Notes: generated from the sequence alone by a model not told the origin. 64,000 nt of DNA from Monodelphis domestica (GCF_027887165.1 NC_077228.1:212277635-212341634), one strand, 5' to 3'; numbered from the stretch's first letter, positions 1 through 11,294 are shown. Numbers and translations: made by a program.

Positions 1-180
1 CCAGCACCACCTAGCTGCCTCAACAACCTTGAGAGGTAGGTGTTATTGTTATCCCTGTTTTACAGGTGAAGAAACTAAGGCAGAGGATAAGTGACTTGCC
101 CAGAATCACATAGCTAGAGTCTGAGATGAATTTAAATTCAAGTCTTTTCATGTCCAGGCCTAGTGCTCTATCCACAATAT
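1..180 (-). repeat. MIR-type SINE (partial)
   Basis: Contains TTACAGGTGAAGAAACTAAG and AAGTGACTTGCCCAGAATCA. It abuts an L2 3' end at ~181-290 (CCCAATAAATGC). Confidence 0.65.
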
Positions 181-299
181 GTACCTCTTGTCTCCCTTGG
201 ATAGGTTGCAATATCCTTGTATTTTTGGTGCCTAGTCGTGTCTGGCACATAGCAGGCACCCAATAAATGCTTCCTAATTGACTGATGGATGGGTCTGTG

Positions 300-914
300 G
301 GGATCCAGTCTTCAATGGTGTAAATTTCAACACATCCTCCCTATCACATCCTGAACATTCTGTTCTCAAATCCTTTGGCTCCTTTCCCCATGACTAGTCT
401 TTCCTTGCAAACCCTGGACTAATCCCTATACATCCCTCCTCCTCTGCTCTTATTTGAGTTGTTGAACAGAGCTGGAGGAAGTCCTGCAAACCTATTGACT
501 GAAGCCACTAAGGAAGGATTTTATCTAATCTCCACTGGACCCTCACTACGGTAAGGAAATCCCTTTACTCCTCCCTAATTGATGTTCTATCTTCAGTTCA
601 AGTCAGTACTTCCCCTTTTTCTATCCCCTCCGCTGAGGACTTTGCCTCATACTTTAATGAGAAAATTAAGGTCTTCTCTGGGGGCTTTTTATCATCGACA
701 TCTCATAACCTCTTGACATCATCAGTCTATTCTATCCTTGCTGCCTGGTGGAGGTGGTCCTTCTCCTCACCAAGCCAGCCTATATATGCATGATTCAATC
801 TCCTCTTATCTTCTCTAGCAGAATGCCTCATTCTTTCTCTAATCTTCAATCTCTCCCTATCTACTGGTTCCTTCCCCAGTGCAGGCAAACATGCCCAAGT
901 CTCCTTATTCTTTT
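300..914 (+). mobile_element. L2 fragment in ITGB4 intron
   Basis: Pyrimidine-rich L2 (CR1 clade) body with no intact frame. It continues after the SINE at 915-1091. Confidence 0.5.
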
Positions 915-1091
915 ATTTTTTTAACCCTTCCTTACCTTTTGTCTTAGAATTAATAGTGTGTATTGGTTCCAAGGCAGAAGAGTGGCAAGGGTGAGGCAAT
1001 GTAACACAACTAGTAAGTGTCTGAGGTCAGATTTGAACTCAGGTCCTCCTCTCTCTAGTCTCTCAATCCACTGAGCCACCTAGTTGCTCCC
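915..1091 (-). repeat. SINE1/WSINE1-type SINE
   Basis: A minus copy from AACCCTTCCTTACC to GAGCCACCTAGTTGCTCCCC, inserted in L2. Confidence 0.85.
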
Positions 1092-1660
1092 CAGTCTCCA
1101 AAAAACTCTTGGCTATCATCCCTTCAAGCTGTCATTCCATATCTTCTGTCTTTCTCAACCAAACTCTTGGGGAAGACCTCTCTACCCTCACTGCCTCACT
1201 TCCTCTCTTCTCAGTCCTTTGCAATTTGGTTTCTAATTTCATAACTCAATTGATTCATTTTTTTTTCTAATTTTTTTTTCTAATTTCATAACTCAAATGC
1301 TTTCTCCAAAGTTGTCAGTCAGCTCTTAGTTGTAGAATCTGCATTGGATGGCCTTTTCTCAATCCTCATCCTACTTGATTCTCCCATGCATTTGACACTT
1401 TTGTCTTGGATATTCTTTCCTTTCGGACCCCAACCTAGCAGAGTTTTCCCAATACTGCTCTCTCTAGATTCTTCCTCTGCTTGTCTGACTACTTCATCTT
1501 AGTCTCTTTTGCCAGGATCATGAGTCATATCGCATCCCTTAAATGTGGGTATCCCCTAATGTTCTGTCCTGGATGCTCTTCCTACATTCTCTCTTAGTGA
1601 TCTCTTCAGCTTCCATGGGCTTAATTATTGTCAATAGGCTGATGACTCACAGATTTATAT
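1092..1660 (+). mobile_element. L2 fragment
   Basis: Matches the reverse-transcriptase region pattern of L2 (CTTTCTCCAAAG, GATGGCCTTTTCTCAATCCT, AGGCTGATGACTCACAG). Confidence 0.6.
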
Positions 1661-1662
1661 GT

Positions 1663-1960
1663 TATTCAGTTGTTTTAGTCATGTCTTACGCTCTGTGCAT
1701 TTAGGGGAAAGATACTGGAGCGGTTTGCGATTTCCTTCTCCAGCTCATTTGACAGATGAGGAAACTGAGGCAAACAAAATTAAGTGACCTTGCCCAGAGT
1801 CACATAGCTGGTAGGTATTTGAGGCCAGATTTGCCATTTCCTTTTCTAGCTCATTTTATAGATGGGGAAATTGAGGCAAACAGGATTAAATGACCTTGCC
1901 CAGGATCACACAGCTAGAAAGTGAGTCAGATTGAACTCAGATCTTCCTGGCTACTTCTCT
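1663..1960 (-). repeat. Two overlapping MIR/MAR1-like SINE copies
   Basis: The block TCATTTGACAGATGAGGAAA with AAGTGACCTTGCCCAGAGTC occurs at ~1745-1830 and again, slightly changed, at ~1850-1930. Confidence 0.65.
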
Positions 1961-2029
1961 AACTCTCATGTTCTTAAAATTAAAAGGTTGGACTAGAAGA
2001 CTTCGGAGGTTCCTTTTAGGTCTATAGCT

Positions 2030-2124
2030 ACGATGCAAGGTCTTTGAAGGCAAGGATCATTTTTGCTTTTTCTTTGGATCCCCAGCACTTAACTCAGTAT
2101 TTGGCACATAGTAAGAGCTTAATG
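2030..2124 (+). mobile_element. L2 3' end
   Basis: Contains GAAGGCAAGGATCATTTTTG and TTGGCACATAGTAAGAGC, cut by the following SINE. Confidence 0.55.
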
Positions 2125-2328
2125 GAAGCTGGGTAGCTCAGTGGATAGAGAGCCAGGCCTAGACATGGGGAGTCTGGGATTCAAATCTGGCCTCAGACAC
2201 ACTTCCCAGCTGTGTGACCCTGGACAAGTCACTCGACCCCCATTGCCTAACCCTTACCTCTCTTCTGCCTTGGAACCAACACACAGTATTAATTATAAGA
2301 CAAAAGGTAAGGGTTAAAAAAAAACTAA
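2125..2328 (+). repeat. SINE1/WSINE1-type SINE
   Basis: A full plus copy from AGCTGGGTAGCTCAGTGG to AAGGTAAGGGTT plus A-run. Confidence 0.88.
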
Positions 2329-2444
2329 AATAAAAACAAGGGATAAGGGTTTTTTTTTTAAATGCTTATTGGTTGGTTGGTTAATTCATTGAGCCCCTGA
2401 TCCTATAAGCCCTTCACAGGCAGGCCCTGATCTACTTTTCTTTT

Positions 2445-2637
2445 TCTTTTTTTAAAGCCCTTACCAAATTTGTCCAAGAATCAATTCTAAGACAGAAGAG
2501 TGTTAGGGGCCAGATAATTGGGGTTAAGTGACTTGCCCAGGATCACCCAGATAGTAAATATTTGAGAGCAGATTTGAGCACAGGTTCTCCTGACTCCTGG
2601 CCTGGTGCTCTATCTGCTGCACTATCTAGCTGCCCCA
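2445..2637 (-). repeat. SINE1/WSINE1-type SINE
   Basis: An older minus copy, ending CTATCTAGCTGCCCC. Confidence 0.82.
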
Positions 2638-2995
2638 CCTACTTTTCCATATTATGCCTTTTCATTTACTCAACTGTCCAGCCATATTGGCCTACTATCC
2701 TCTTTGCATTCCTTCTTCACCTCTGCTTCTTAGATACCATTGTTTTCTTCAGGACTGAAGTGCCACATTCTACCTTTCTGGATTCCCCAGTTGGTAATGC
2801 TGTCATCCTTCCTAACCCCTCCCTCACCCTTGGTAACTTCCTGTTATCTTTGCATATTTTATGGACATCCTCATGTATGTACACATGGTTTCTCCTGGTT
2901 AGGTTGCAAACTCCTTGCATCCTTAGCACCTGGTATAGTGCCTGGCACATAGAAGGCACTTAATAAATACTTTCTGATGGATGGATGGGTGGAGC
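2638..2995 (+). mobile_element. L2 3' end
   Basis: Ends GTGCCTGGCACATAGAAGGC and CTTAATAAATAC, the typical L2 tail. Confidence 0.65.
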
Positions 2996-3234
2996 TGTGA
3001 TTTGATCAGCATGGATACAATTTTCATTGGCATAGTTTGCATCCCATCCATCCTGAACAACTCTTGTTCACATCCTGCCATAAATCCTCCAAAGGTGTCC
3101 GTCTTCCCAGTGTAATAGAATTCTTCCTCTAGCTCTCTTGACATTTCGTGGGGACCAGTGGATTGGTGGCTTGTCCACTGGTTATTCCTCTCCTACTACA
3201 TGACTCTCTACCTCCTTTCTTTAAATTTTTTTAT

Positions 3235-3440
3235 TATTTTTTTTAAACCCTTACCTTCTGTCTTGGAATCAATACTGTGTATTGGTTCCAAGGCAGAAGA
3301 GTGGTAAGGGCTAGGCAATGGGGCTCAAGTGACTTGCCTAGGGTCACACAGCTGGGAAGTGTCTGCAGCCAGATTTGAACCCAGGACCTCTGGTCTCTAG
3401 GCCTGGCTCTCCATCCACTGAGCTACCTAGCTGCCCTCCT
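3235..3440 (-). repeat. SINE1/WSINE1-type SINE
   Basis: A full, well-conserved minus copy in the intron just downstream of the transmembrane exon. An L2 tail at ~3590-3660 separates it from that exon. Confidence 0.88.
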
Positions 3441-3770
3441 CTACCTCCTTTCTTAGTGTTATATCAAAGGCATATATCTTTTACATCTCTTTGCTGCCAT
3501 TTTGTTTTGTTTTTAATCGTCTCATCTATGATCATCTTCTGCAACTGATCAGTCTAATTTCTTAAAAAGTAGGCCTTCATCTTCTATATCCTCATATAAC
3601 CTGGCATAATGCAGGGCACACACAAGGCATCCAACAAACGTTAGTTGGTGGATTGATAAACTGATTGATCTGGAACCATATTGAGAGACACGGTAAAGCT
3701 GGGCCCTGAGTGAGTATGGTCCAGCAGAGTGGGTCAGGAAGGTAAGGGGAGCTAGAGATGGGGGGCTTAC

Positions 3771-3874
3771 CTTGCAGCAGGCACAGTACTTCCAGCAGAG
3801 CAGAAGCAGCAGGGCCAAGAGCAGCAGGAGGAAGAGGAACAGGGGGATGAGCCACCAGAAGCTTCCAGGACAGT
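3771..3874 (-). CDS. ITGB4: ITGB4 coding exon 17 (transmembrane helix)
   Basis: The exon is 104 bases, phase 1 to 0, encoding residues 704-738: [12 protein letters not shown], a run of leucine and phenylalanine, then CWKYCACCK. This is the membrane-spanning helix and the cysteine-rich juxtamembrane stop-transfer segment. The acceptor is TGGTCCTAG and the donor GTAAGC. It is the last ITGB4 exon in the window. Confidence 0.97.
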
Positions 3875-3949
3875 CTAGGACCAGGGGCAGACACAAAAGT
3901 TGTAGGATGGGGAGGGGTGGGAAGGAGAAAATCATAAAACAAAAAAATT

Positions 3950-4080
3950 ATAGAATTTCAGTCTGTCAGGACTGTCAGAAACCTTGGGAATCATCTAGTC
4001 TAATTATCTCATTTTACAGATTGGCAAATTGAGGAGTAGAGAGGGAAGTAAGTGACGTGCCCAGGTAGATCAACTATGGG
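3950..4080 (-). repeat. MIR-type SINE fragment
   Basis: Contains AATTATCTCATTTTACAGAT and GGCAAATTGAGG. Confidence 0.5.
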
Positions 4081-4093
4081 GGCTGAGGGTGGG

Positions 4094-4298
4094 GCTGCAG
4101 CTAGGTGGCTCAATGGGTAGGGTGCCAGGCTTGAAGTCAGGAGGTCTCTGGGTTCAAATACGACCTCAGACACTTCCTAGCTGTGTGATGCTGGGCAAGT
4201 CACTTAATCCTAATGGTCTAGCCCCTACTGCTCTTCTGCCTTGGAACCAATACTTAGTATTGATTCTAAGACAGAAAGTAAATGTTTGAAGAAAAAGA
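4094..4298 (+). repeat. SINE1/WSINE1-type SINE
   Basis: A plus copy, CAGCTAGGTGGCTCAATGGG to AGACAGAAAGTAAATG, between ITGB4 exons 16 and 17. Confidence 0.86.
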
Positions 4299-4466
4299 GT
4301 GAATTGGGGGAATTCTTTGGGGAAGAACAGAAGGAAATCAACTTATTTCTAGGTAACTGGATAAACCTTTCCCCCTAGTCCCACTTGGGACTAAGAGCTC
4401 CCCCCTTTCTTTTCTCTTAGCCTCAGCTCTAGGTCATTTCTCTCCATGGACCTGAATGCTACTCAC

Positions 4467-4589
4467 CCTTCTTTTTGTGCACAAGGACGGTGCTATTGGC
4501 CCCAATAGCTTCATTCCCTTCCACGGTATAGCTGTACGTGCAGTCATCATCCTCATCACGGAAGGAACAGTATTCCATCACCTCTTCAG
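4467..4589 (-). CDS. ITGB4: ITGB4 coding exon 16 (beta-tail domain)
   Basis: The exon is 123 bases, phase 1 at both ends, encoding residues ~663-703. It contains [20 protein letters not shown] and [10 protein letters not shown], like human beta-4. The acceptor is GAATACAG and the donor GTGAGT. Confidence 0.96.
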
Positions 4590-5051
4590 CTGTATTCAAC
4601 ACCACATACTATTCATTAGGCAGAGTCCTGAGCTATGTATATGGCTCCTGCCTCTCAGTTCCCTCTCCAAGGATGGGAGCGGGACAAGGTAAGGAAGTGC
4701 ATGCTATGCCAGAGAGCAAGTGGGGCAACGGTCTAAGTCTAGGGGGAATCTGCCTTGGCTAAGTTTTTCTGAGTGGATGGGAAGGGCAAGTGTGGTCTGA
4801 GTCCCTAGACACTGCCCAGTGAGGATATATGCTGGGCATGCTTTGAGAAAGACATTCCACTTTAAGGAGGTCCCAAGGCGCTTTGCTGGGTACCCAGCTT
4901 TGCCTAGGGCTACTCTGAGAATTTTCCTAGCCCAGAGGGCAGATCTTGCCCATCCCTGGTATTACTGGCCATTCTCCCCTGTCCTCTCCCAACCTCCCTA
5001 GGGTTTGCTCACAGCAAAATTATTATTATTAATTCATATTATTATTATTAC

Positions 5052-5181
5052 CTTTCTTCAGCTCCTCCACCATCTTCACTCTAAAGTTACAGCTATCACA
5101 CTTCTGTCCCTTCTTCACTCCTGTGCCCCAGGCTTGGCATTGAACACAGGAACGCAGGTCCTCGCATACCCCTAGGGGTAC
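5052..5181 (-). CDS. ITGB4: ITGB4 coding exon 15 (I-EGF/beta-tail boundary)
   Basis: The exon is 130 bases, phase 0 to 1, encoding residues 620-~662. It contains [20 protein letters not shown] and [11 protein letters not shown]. The acceptor CCATTCAG is chosen because the upstream exon ends in phase 0 and the join then matches human IHPGLCEDL in length. A short (ATT)n run lies directly after the donor. Confidence 0.95.
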
Positions 5182-5364
5182 CTGAATGGAGAAGCAGGTA
5201 GAGATGGGGCTGGATGGGTGAAGAGGCTCCTTAAACCCCAGAACAACCACCTTCAGGAGAGCCTGTTTGATCCTGTCTTGCCTCCCACCCTCTAGCCCTA
5301 CTCCTGTGTTCCTTCATTCCCCAGCCCCACTCCTTCCCTCTGCCCAGGCCCACTCTGGACTCAC

Positions 5365-5463
5365 TGCGGAGTAGCTGATCTCACAGGTGGTATCGGTATA
5401 GAGGGAGACCTGGTCACAGTGGCACCGTCCACACTCACAGTGGCCTCGCCCATTGCAGATGCC
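5365..5463 (-). CDS. ITGB4: ITGB4 coding exon 14 (I-EGF repeat)
   Basis: The exon is 99 bases, 33 codons, phase 0, encoding residues 587-619. It contains [20 protein letters not shown] and ends CEISYSA. The acceptor is TCCTGCAG and the donor GTGAGT. Confidence 0.97.
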
Positions 5464-5729
5464 CTGCAGGAAGAGGATCCAGTACCCTGACCCTCACTCA
5501 GCACGCAGAGAGTCCTAGTTTATCCAGGAGCCAAGGCTCTTCTGGCAAGAAGACTTCACAAGCCTCTGCCCTCCCAATCTCTCTCCAGAGGGTAGCAGAG
5601 ATGGCTACAGTTCTCTGGTGTTTTGCCCCAACCTCTAAGAGATTCCCAATACCCATTCCCAAGGAATATCTTCTGCTCATCTGATTGATACAGCCATAAT
5701 GACTGTGTCCATCCAGTTCCCAGTCCTAC

Positions 5730-5833
5730 CCCATTGCTGTCGATGCAGGTGGCGTTGCTGAGGGGACACTCACAGCTCTTCCCTGTCCAGCCCCTTTCAC
5801 ACACACACTGGCCCATGGAGCAGCGGCCCCTGT
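5730..5833 (-). CDS. ITGB4: ITGB4 coding exon 13 (I-EGF repeat)
   Basis: The exon is 104 bases, phase 1 to 0, encoding residues ~552-586. It contains [20 protein letters not shown] and [13 protein letters not shown]. The acceptor is CCCTACAG and the donor GTAGGA. It is separated from the previous exon by a 7.07-kb repeat-rich intron. Confidence 0.97.
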
Positions 5834-6017
5834 CTGTAGGGAGGGTGAAGAAAGGAAAAGAGCTCATACTTCCTGTCCAGTCTGCTGCCCAATGGGGAAA
5901 ACAAGGGGAGTCGAACCTTGCTAGCTATGGGACAGCTAAGGGTTAAGAAGAACGATTATAAATCTAGCCAGGGATAGACTTGGGGTAAGGGTCATCCATC
6001 TATTCATCCAATCCCTT

Positions 6018-6330
6018 AAATATATCTAGTGATCCAGAGAAAGAACTGTGGGAGTGGACACACAGAAGAAAAAACATTTCCTTGATCACATGGGTTGATG
6101 GGGATATGATTGGGGATGTAGACTCTAAACAATCACTCTATTGCAAATATTAATAATATGGAAATAGCTCTTCATCAATGACACATATAAGACCCAGTGG
6201 AATTGTTCATTAGCTTCAAGAGTGGAGGAGGAGGGAGAAAAGAATATGAGTCATGTAACCATGAAAAAATCTTCTTAAATAATTAATTAAAATTTAAAAA
6301 TAAACAAAAAATAAATAAATGTATCTAGGA
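6018..6330 (+). mobile_element. L1 3' tip
   Basis: Contains AAGAACTGTGGGAGTGGACA, CCCAGTGGAATTGTTC and AGTCATGTAACCATG plus an A-rich tail. Imperfect flanking repeats are AAATATATCTAG and AAATGTATCTAG. Confidence 0.75.
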
Positions 6331-6844
6331 CTGGTATATGTCCAGGCATTTCTCTGCTAAAGTTTATGGGGAAGATACAGAAAATGCTTATGCAGAGGCA
6401 TAATGACAACAGAGTAACTAAGACTTTTTCTTGGGGCACCACAAGGAAGATGAGGAAGTAAGCTTCTTTCCAGGATGGCTGGTCTACTTCTTATTCATAA
6501 ATGTCTGGAGACAATCTTCCCCATATCTCATGATCCTTTATACCATTCCCAGAGTTCCAGTGCCTCAATATCCCTTCATTCCTTCAGAGGCAACTTCCTT
6601 CTCTAACTCCTGTGAATGCATGGGAGCTTATCACTTACACTCTATATTGCTGAAATGCTGTCTTCCCAAGAGCAGAATGTCTATCTTCTTGGCTGCTACC
6701 AAATAGTTTCCCTTATTATTTTTGCCCTAGGTAAAATATCTAGTTGCGCTCATAGTTGTCTGCCTTGAAGAGCTTTCAATCTTGGAAAGAAAGTAAAACT
6801 TCTATAAAATAATTATGTGTTAAAATACGTGCAAAAAGAATTCA

Positions 6845-7018
6845 GAGGCAGCTAGGTGGCTTAGAGGATGGAGAGCCAGGCCTAGAGTTGGGAGGACCTG
6901 GGTTCAAATCCGACCTCAGATACTTACTAGCTATGTGACCCTGGGCAAGTCCCTTAACCCTGTAGCTTAGCCTTTGCCTATCTGTCTTAATGCTTTTAGG
7001 ACAGAAAATAAGGTTGTT
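6845..7018 (+). repeat. SINE1/WSINE1-type SINE
   Basis: A plus copy from AGGCAGCTAGGTGGCTTAGA, with a shortened tail. Confidence 0.84.
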
Positions 7019-8830
7019 TTTGTTGAAAAATAATCTGATTCTGTGCAACAAAGCCACCAAAATGGTCACACTGTCTAACCACGTGATCCCATGGCTGAAG
7101 GTGAAGTGGTGGTAGTAGAAATAGTACTTTGTATTTTTGTAACTCTGAAGTGACCATGAAGGCTGCCAGAAAGTGTAATTTTCCCAGCAACCCAAATGGC
7201 AGATATGGGTTTACATTTTCACACTCCAAGGAACTCTGATTTTCATTAGTGTGGGTGAACCCTAAACTAACACAGATCCCAGTCTTCTTCATGAGTTTCT
7301 GTGAATAGAAAAAAAAGACACCCCAAATGGAAACTTTCCATAATAAAAATCTCTAGACTTCACAAGGTTGTTCCTGGGACAACAGGCATAAAGTCTCTTG
7401 CCAAGTCTATACTTAAAAGTCTTTTCTGTTTGGTAGAATTTGTCTGTGTACTGCTGGCACAGGCTTTGAGAACCCAAATGTCACTTCAATACCATAATGA
7501 GGCCCCAGAAAAAGAGCAAGTAAAAGAAATAAGGCAAAAGAGGGAAAAATTTATTTGTACAAAGAAGTTTATAGCCATCATATCTACAATAATAACAAAT
7601 GACTAAAAATAAGGTAAAGTCCAGTGACTGAAGAATATCAAAATACTGAGATATATTGATGTATAAAAAATGACAAATATGAAAAATATACAGCTGTGCA
7701 AATTGTCTATGAAATAATGTAAAGGTAACAAAAAGGACCCAAAATGATAATTATGTATTGTAACCTTTAAAACTATATATGTTTATGAATATGACCATGT
7801 CATCAGCAAGGGCTGCTGAGGAAGTTTAATTTTCCTATCTGGAAGAAGTCTGAACTATTGAGAGATGAGAATCATGCAGGAGAGGCCCTTAGGGAACTTT
7901 GGGTCTCTGTGGAGATATGTGGAGAATATGGATGCTGGCCAGCAGTGGGAGTTGATTGAAAGTGATTGGCAGATGGACTGCTAAACTGACTTTAATTGTG
8001 AGAAGTCGGAATTTGGTCTGGCTCACTTATTGGCTTAAGGAGAGTTTGCCTGAGTGTGCTCTTCTGAGCTGCTGGGACCTGATGAATTTATCCCTTCTTT
8101 ATCTCCTTCCCCTCCTGCCCTGCCTCATTACTGCCTGTGAACTAGCATGGCATTATTTACCCTTTGGGAGTTTCCTTTCTTCCTAATGCCTCTTTTATTT
8201 GCAGTTTGTAGCTTTATAATGGATTTAATCTAGATAAAGATAAGCTGACTAGCAGCATTCTGAGTGTGTTAGCTACAAAGGAGTGAGTAATAAGAGGAAA
8301 CACTGTAGCCAGAGGAGATCCCCCCCCCCCCCCAAATGTTCTATAGAACAAACTACTTTCTCCTCAGTGGATATGGAAGGTAAAGATTTCTTTCCTGGTC
8401 TGGGATCTTGAGATTACTGAGTTCTAAGAATTTGGGGCATAACAAGTTCCCTGAACTAGCACAGGGAAAGGCACAAAAGTGAACCCCTGACACCAACTGC
8501 CCTGGACTTTAACGATAAATATTTAGAGCCAACATTAAGCTTTTTGGTGGTACCAAGAAGAATTTTATATATGTATTAACACACATGTTAATTTATCATT
8601 ATGATGACTGGAAGAAGTTATAACAATACCTATTAGCTACTATTGATGTCTGTAAGTAAGTTTATTAAGGCAGAAAGGGGAAAAAAATCTGATGATGAGG
8701 TGGATCTTATCACCCTTTTACAAGTACCTTTGATCTTCAGTTTCTTCATTTGCAAAATGATGGGGTTACCTTGGATAACAGCTAAGATCCCTTCCAGCTC
8801 TATATCTGTATTCTTAGGGTCCAACTCCCT
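7019..8830. other. Intronic stretch, no gene or known repeat recognised
   Basis: AT-rich ITGB4 intron sequence. A C-homopolymer (~8321-8334) and weak LTR-like composition around 7.9-8.5 kb are the only notable points. Nothing else can be supported. Confidence 0.4.
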
Positions 8831-9120
8831 CTCTACCTTCTTCATCAAATTGCTCTTATAATTATCTGGTCTTCAATTTCTTCCTATCTCCTGATTTCTT
8901 CTTCACTGCCTATAAACACTCCCGTTTCCCTTATCCTTAAGAAAATAAAAACACTCAAGTTATCATTATATATCTTCTCCCTTTTAAAGCCAAATTCCTA
9001 GAAAAAGTTATCAACACTCCTTGCCTCTACTTCCTCTCTTCTCAATCCTTTGTGATTTAGCTTCTAACCTAATTACTCAGCTGAAATTTCATTCTCCAAA
9101 GTGGCCACTGATCTCTCTCT
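8830..9120 (+). mobile_element. L2 fragment
   Basis: Contains TTCATTCTCCAAAGTGGCCA and CTGATCTCTCT, an L2 block also seen at 1300 bp. It continues at 9318-9471 and 9612-9860 around SINEs. Confidence 0.6.
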
Positions 9121-9317
9121 TTTTTGAAAACCCTTACCTTCCATCTTAGAACCAATATTATGTATTGTTTCCAAGGCAGAAGAACAGCAAGAGCTAGGCA
9201 GTTGGGGTTAAGTGACTTGCCCAGCATTACACCCCTAGGAAGTATCTGAGGTCAAATTTGAATCTAGGACCTCCATAGACCTGGCTCTCAATCCACTGAA
9301 CTACCCAGTCTCCCAGT
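9121..9317 (-). repeat. SINE1/WSINE1-type SINE
   Basis: A minus copy, AAAACCCTTACCTTCCATCT to AACTACCCAGTCTCCC. Confidence 0.84.
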
Positions 9318-9488
9318 CCTTGATTTTTTAATTGCAAAATCTTATTCTTGACCTCTGGACACTTTTGACCACCTCTCTTCTTCACATTCCTCTGGGTTTT
9401 CCTGATACTGCTCTCTTTTGTTTCTCCTACCTTTCTGTTCCAAGGCTCCTTTGCTGAATCATCATGGATAGCACATCCCTTAAATGTA

Positions 9489-9594
9489 AGTGATTTGCCC
9501 AGGGACACACAGCTAGGAAGTATCTGAGGCCAGATTTGAATCCAGGAATTTCCATCTCTAGACCTGGCTCTCAATCCACTGAACCTAGCTGCCC
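9489..9594 (-). repeat. Truncated SINE1/WSINE1-type SINE with 17-bp target duplication
   Basis: A half-length minus copy flanked by perfect CACATCCCTTAAATGTA repeats at 9472-9488 and 9595-9611. The duplication shows that the truncated form inserted as such, inside L2. Confidence 0.88.
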
Positions 9595-9611
9595 CACATC
9601 CCTTAAATGTA

Positions 9612-9860
9612 GATATCCTCTAAGTCTCTGTCCTAAATCCTCTTCTCTCTGGTTCTTGGTGACTTCTTCATCTCTTTGTGAATTTCATTATTATCATTGC
9701 TGTTGATTCCCAGATCTAAATATCTAGTCCTAATCTCTCTCCTGAGCTTAGTCCTATATCACTACATCCCTATTGGACATTTTAAACTATATGTTCCTTG
9801 CATCTATAGCTCAACATGCCCCAAACAACTCATTATTTTAAAATTTTTATTTGTTTATCC
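9612..9860 (+). mobile_element. L2 fragment
   Basis: Continues the L2 interrupted by the SINE (GATTCCCAGATCTAAATATC, CTCAACATGCCCCAAACAAC). Confidence 0.6.
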
Positions 9861-9904
9861 TCAAAGAAACCCTAGGAGGGAGGTGGTATTATTCTCCCTC
9901 ATTG

Positions 9905-10012
9905 TTTTTAACTCTCACCTTCCATCTTAGAATCAATATTTTTTAACACAGAGGAGCAGTAACTTAGGCAAAGGGATTAAAGTGACTTGCCCAGGGTTGC
10001 ACAACTGGGATG
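9905..10012 (-). repeat. SINE1/WSINE1-type SINE, partial
   Basis: A minus fragment, CTCACCTTCCATCTTAGAAT to TTGCACAACTGGGA. Confidence 0.7.
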
Positions 10013-10094
10013 AACTCATTATTTCCCCCCCAAAAAAAACTATACCTCTTCTGAGTTTCTCTATTTTTATTGAGTGCTGTAAGGCAATGGTTAT

Positions 10095-10797
10095 AATTAT
10101 TTATTAAATATCTACTTTGTGCCAGGCACTTTGCTAAATTCTGGGGATACAAAGAAAGTTAAAACACAGTTTTTATCCCCAAAGAGCTTACAGTTTAATG
10201 GGGAGACAACATGTACGCAATTATTTACAAACAAGTAATATAAAGGAGAAAAGTAGATAGTCAATAGAGGTAAGGCACTAGCATTGAGGGGGAACAGAAA
10301 AGGCTGAGTTGTGGAAGGTGGGATTTTATCTGGGACTTGAGGGATACCTGGAAGAGTCACTGGATCACAGAATTTGTGGTGTATGATGAGGTATAAGAAG
10401 ATTGGAAGCAGTTGAGTGAGGAGAGAGGTTTTGAAGAGCTTTAAATGCCAAGGAGATGATTTTATATTTCATTTTGGACATGATAGGAAGCCACTGGAGT
10501 TTACTGAATAGAGGACTGACATGGTAAAACTTTTACTTTAGGAGAATTAATTTGATAGCTAGGTGGAAGATGGGCTGGAATGGGGAGAGATTCCAGGCAA
10601 GACCAACCCTCAGGCTAGGTATGAGGTGATGGGAACCTGCACCAGGGTGGGAGCAGGGTCAGAGGAGAGAAGGGGGCATATATGAGAGATGTTAGGAAAG
10701 TAAATTGACAGACCTTGGCCACAGATTGCCAGTGGTGGCTGAGAAAGTGAAGAGTGGAGGATGATGCTTAGATTTTGAGCTTGGGAGACCTCTACAT
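10095..10797 (-). mobile_element. L2 fragment (3' end and reverse-transcriptase region, minus)
   Basis: It starts with the inverted L2 tail (TCTACTTTGTGCCAGGCACT) and runs through AGCCACTGGAGTTTACTGAA and GGAACCTGCACCAGGGTGGG, which is the inverse of the L2 coding strand. The hAT MITE is inserted at its right end. Confidence 0.7.
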
Positions 10798-11294
10798 CAG
10801 GGATCCCCAAACTTTTTACACAGGGGGCCAGTTCACTGTCCCTCATACTGTTGGAGGGCCGAACTATAAAAAAAAACAAACTATGAACAAATCTGCATAT
10901 GGCTGTCTGGGATAGTAGAGGCTGCAGTGCTGCAGGCTGTGATGGGCCTGTCACACCTTGCACAGACCCATCACTGCCACCACTATACCGGGCAGCAGTA
11001 TACACAGTGCAGAATCCCCTTCCTCAGCTCACCATGCTGGCGTCTTCCATTGTGCAGCCACATAATCCTTTGCATGGCGCCTTGTTCTTGTTCAGTTACT
11101 CTCAGAACAAGGCGCCATGCAAAAGATTATGTCACCAGAAGTAGTTCTGTATGTGAGTGATGCCACACTTTGTGGTGCTGTCACACACAGTCCTCCTCTC
11201 ACTGACCAATGAAAGGTGTCTCTTCCGGAAGTGCAGTGGGGGCTGGATAAATGGCCTTAGGGGGCCACATGTGACCACAGTTTGGGGACCTCTG
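10798..11294. mobile_element. hAT-type MITE (OposCharlie-like), 497 bp
   Basis: The termini CAGGGATCCCCAAACT and AGTTTGGGGACCTCTG form 16-base inverted repeats. They are flanked by an 8-base target duplication, CTCTACAT/CTCTACAG, as expected of hAT elements. The body contains a long palindrome but no transposase frame. It is inserted in an L2 fragment. Confidence 0.88.
11061..11131. repeat. Long internal hairpin of the hAT MITE
   Basis: The arms 11061-11088 and 11104-11131 are inverted copies (27 or more of 28 paired) around a 15-base loop. The core reads GCATGGCGCCTTGTTCT. Confidence 0.85.

Noticed and set aside
1-3770. Search for the next ITGB4 cytoplasmic exon
   Set aside because: No match to the conserved juxtamembrane cytoplasmic sequence was seen; the stretch is L2, MIR and SINE intron.
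5032-5051. (ATT)n run at the donor of ITGB4 exon 15 as a splice defect
   Set aside because: The donor AAAG|GTAATA is intact and gives the right phase; the repeat is simply adjacent.
7840-8510. Possible old solo LTR in the ITGB4 intron
   Set aside because: Composition is suggestive, but no TG/CA ends, flanking duplication or second copy could be identified.
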